This document shows, piece after piece, positions 54,601-56,454 of a DNA stretch of 64,000 nt (positions within the stretch are counted from its first letter, which is position 1; each line of letters starts with the position of its first letter). The DNA is taken from assembly GCA_026182355.1 (NCBI GenBank), contig JAPFBL010000378.1:451501-515500 (forward strand), written 5' to 3'. The position numbers and the translations under genes are program-made. The DNA comes from Hermatobates lingyangjiaoensis. Its lineage: Eukaryota; Arthropoda; Insecta; Hemiptera; Hermatobatidae. Under the pieces are notes generated by a model that was given only the letters and a program-made list of their open reading frames with translations, was not told the origin of the DNA and ran no database searches.

Positions 54601-56405
54601 AGAAATTTTTCTAAGGGTGGATTCGGTTTCTCCAATGTATGAAACGTAAAGAAAACTTGAATTGAGTCAGTTCTAAGCAATGTACAGACAAAATCATTAT
54701 TTTATTTATATAGATTTACGTTGAACTGTCATTCTTGTACTTGTTCTAAATCTATATAAATAAAATAATGATTTTGTCTGTACATTGCTTAGAACTGACT
54801 CATTTCAAGTTTTCTTTACGTTTCATACATTGGAGAAACCGAATCAACCCTTACAAAAATTTCTGTCGGTTTGTCTGTTTGTCCGCAAAACTTTGTCACA
54901 AGTAAACTCAGCTACCATAAGACATATAAAGCTGAAACTTTTACAGTAGATTTGAGTAGGTCTAACTTAAAATCTAGGCTCTGAATTTATTGGAAATTCA
55001 ACGTAGAAGTGAAGTTATGGACGTTTAAAGCAAAAACGTTTGTCACAAGTAAACTCAGCACCATAAGACATGGTGAGCTGAAACTTTGACACTGGATTTG
55101 TGTATGCCTAACTTAAAATATGGGCTCTAAATAGATTCATAATTCAGTACAGAAGCGAAGTTATAGGGATTTAATCTGTATATTCCTAACTTCACAGACA
55201 AGTTAGTTTTGAAAATACACAGGTGTGGCAAGTAGGTATTGTTAGTTGATTTTAATTTCATTGGAGCTTATGAATATATTGCGTATTTGACATCTTTGAA
55301 AAAGTGTTTTCCAGAGTTGAGGATGTACTATCTATTACGAATAAATAGTTTTGTAAACGAGCAATTCTCAACTCTTAATATGAACAGGCAGGAAACATCA
55401 ACAAACTAGTTCTTACGCTATATCATACCGAGGAAAGAACTTACAAGTCAGTAAAGAGATTGGATTAGTGATGAAGAAGCAGGTTATTATCTAACTGAAT
55501 TTCTTGACTCTGAATTTATTTCTCCTAGACTGCCTGCTCATGAGTAAAAACATAAAGTAGGAGCACCAATCATGTTGCAATTTAGTAGTAGTAACAAATT
55601 TCATGTTACGAAACATGAGTGCCCCAAAACTGTGCAACGGGACACGACTCTGAGTTCGTGCTCTACACAGATAACAATGCCATAGAGGCGGACATAATGA
55701 CTGGATGTGGTATTGGGGAGTCTGTTTGTATACCACACATACCATTGATTCCGAGCCACTGTCTGTTTCCATTGAAATGATTGCAATGTCCTGTCAGAGT
55801 CTATTTCGCAATGACGTTAACTAAGTCGCAAAGGGAGACTTTATCTAACGCAGGAATTCAAGTTAGCGAGGCCAAGTTTTTCTCACATATTCAACTATAG
55901 TTTACTTGCTCAAGAGTCAGAGGTTCCAACTGATTGTTCTTCCATGAACCTGAAGGACAGACAGCTAATGTGGTGTATACAGAGGCATTTGTTTAACACT
56001 GTACTAATAATAGTATTTTCTACTATTCTATAATTTCTAATTATAGTATTAGTATAATACTATGATTGGTATTTTGGAATACCAAGTATAATAGAATTTT
56101 TGATTCCGTCAAAGACGGGTACGTTTACTAGTAAATAATATATAACGACTTAACGTGAACTAATTTCTGAGTTATTTGTAGTTCTCCAAACTCTACACTG
56201 TCAATCATGTTCAGTTAATTTATTTCAATTACTATTGCTATAATTTCTGAGTGACAAAGGGTCACGGGTAGTCCAGTTATTACATAATAGCTAACTCGTT
56301 TTATAACCTTCAAGTAAAGATATGTACATGATTACAACCTATTTATAGGAAAAAAAAAGATGGAAAAAATACATCCCTTTTTTTGGGATCCTCAACCCGT
56401 AACCA

Positions 56406-56454
<49 letters not shown>

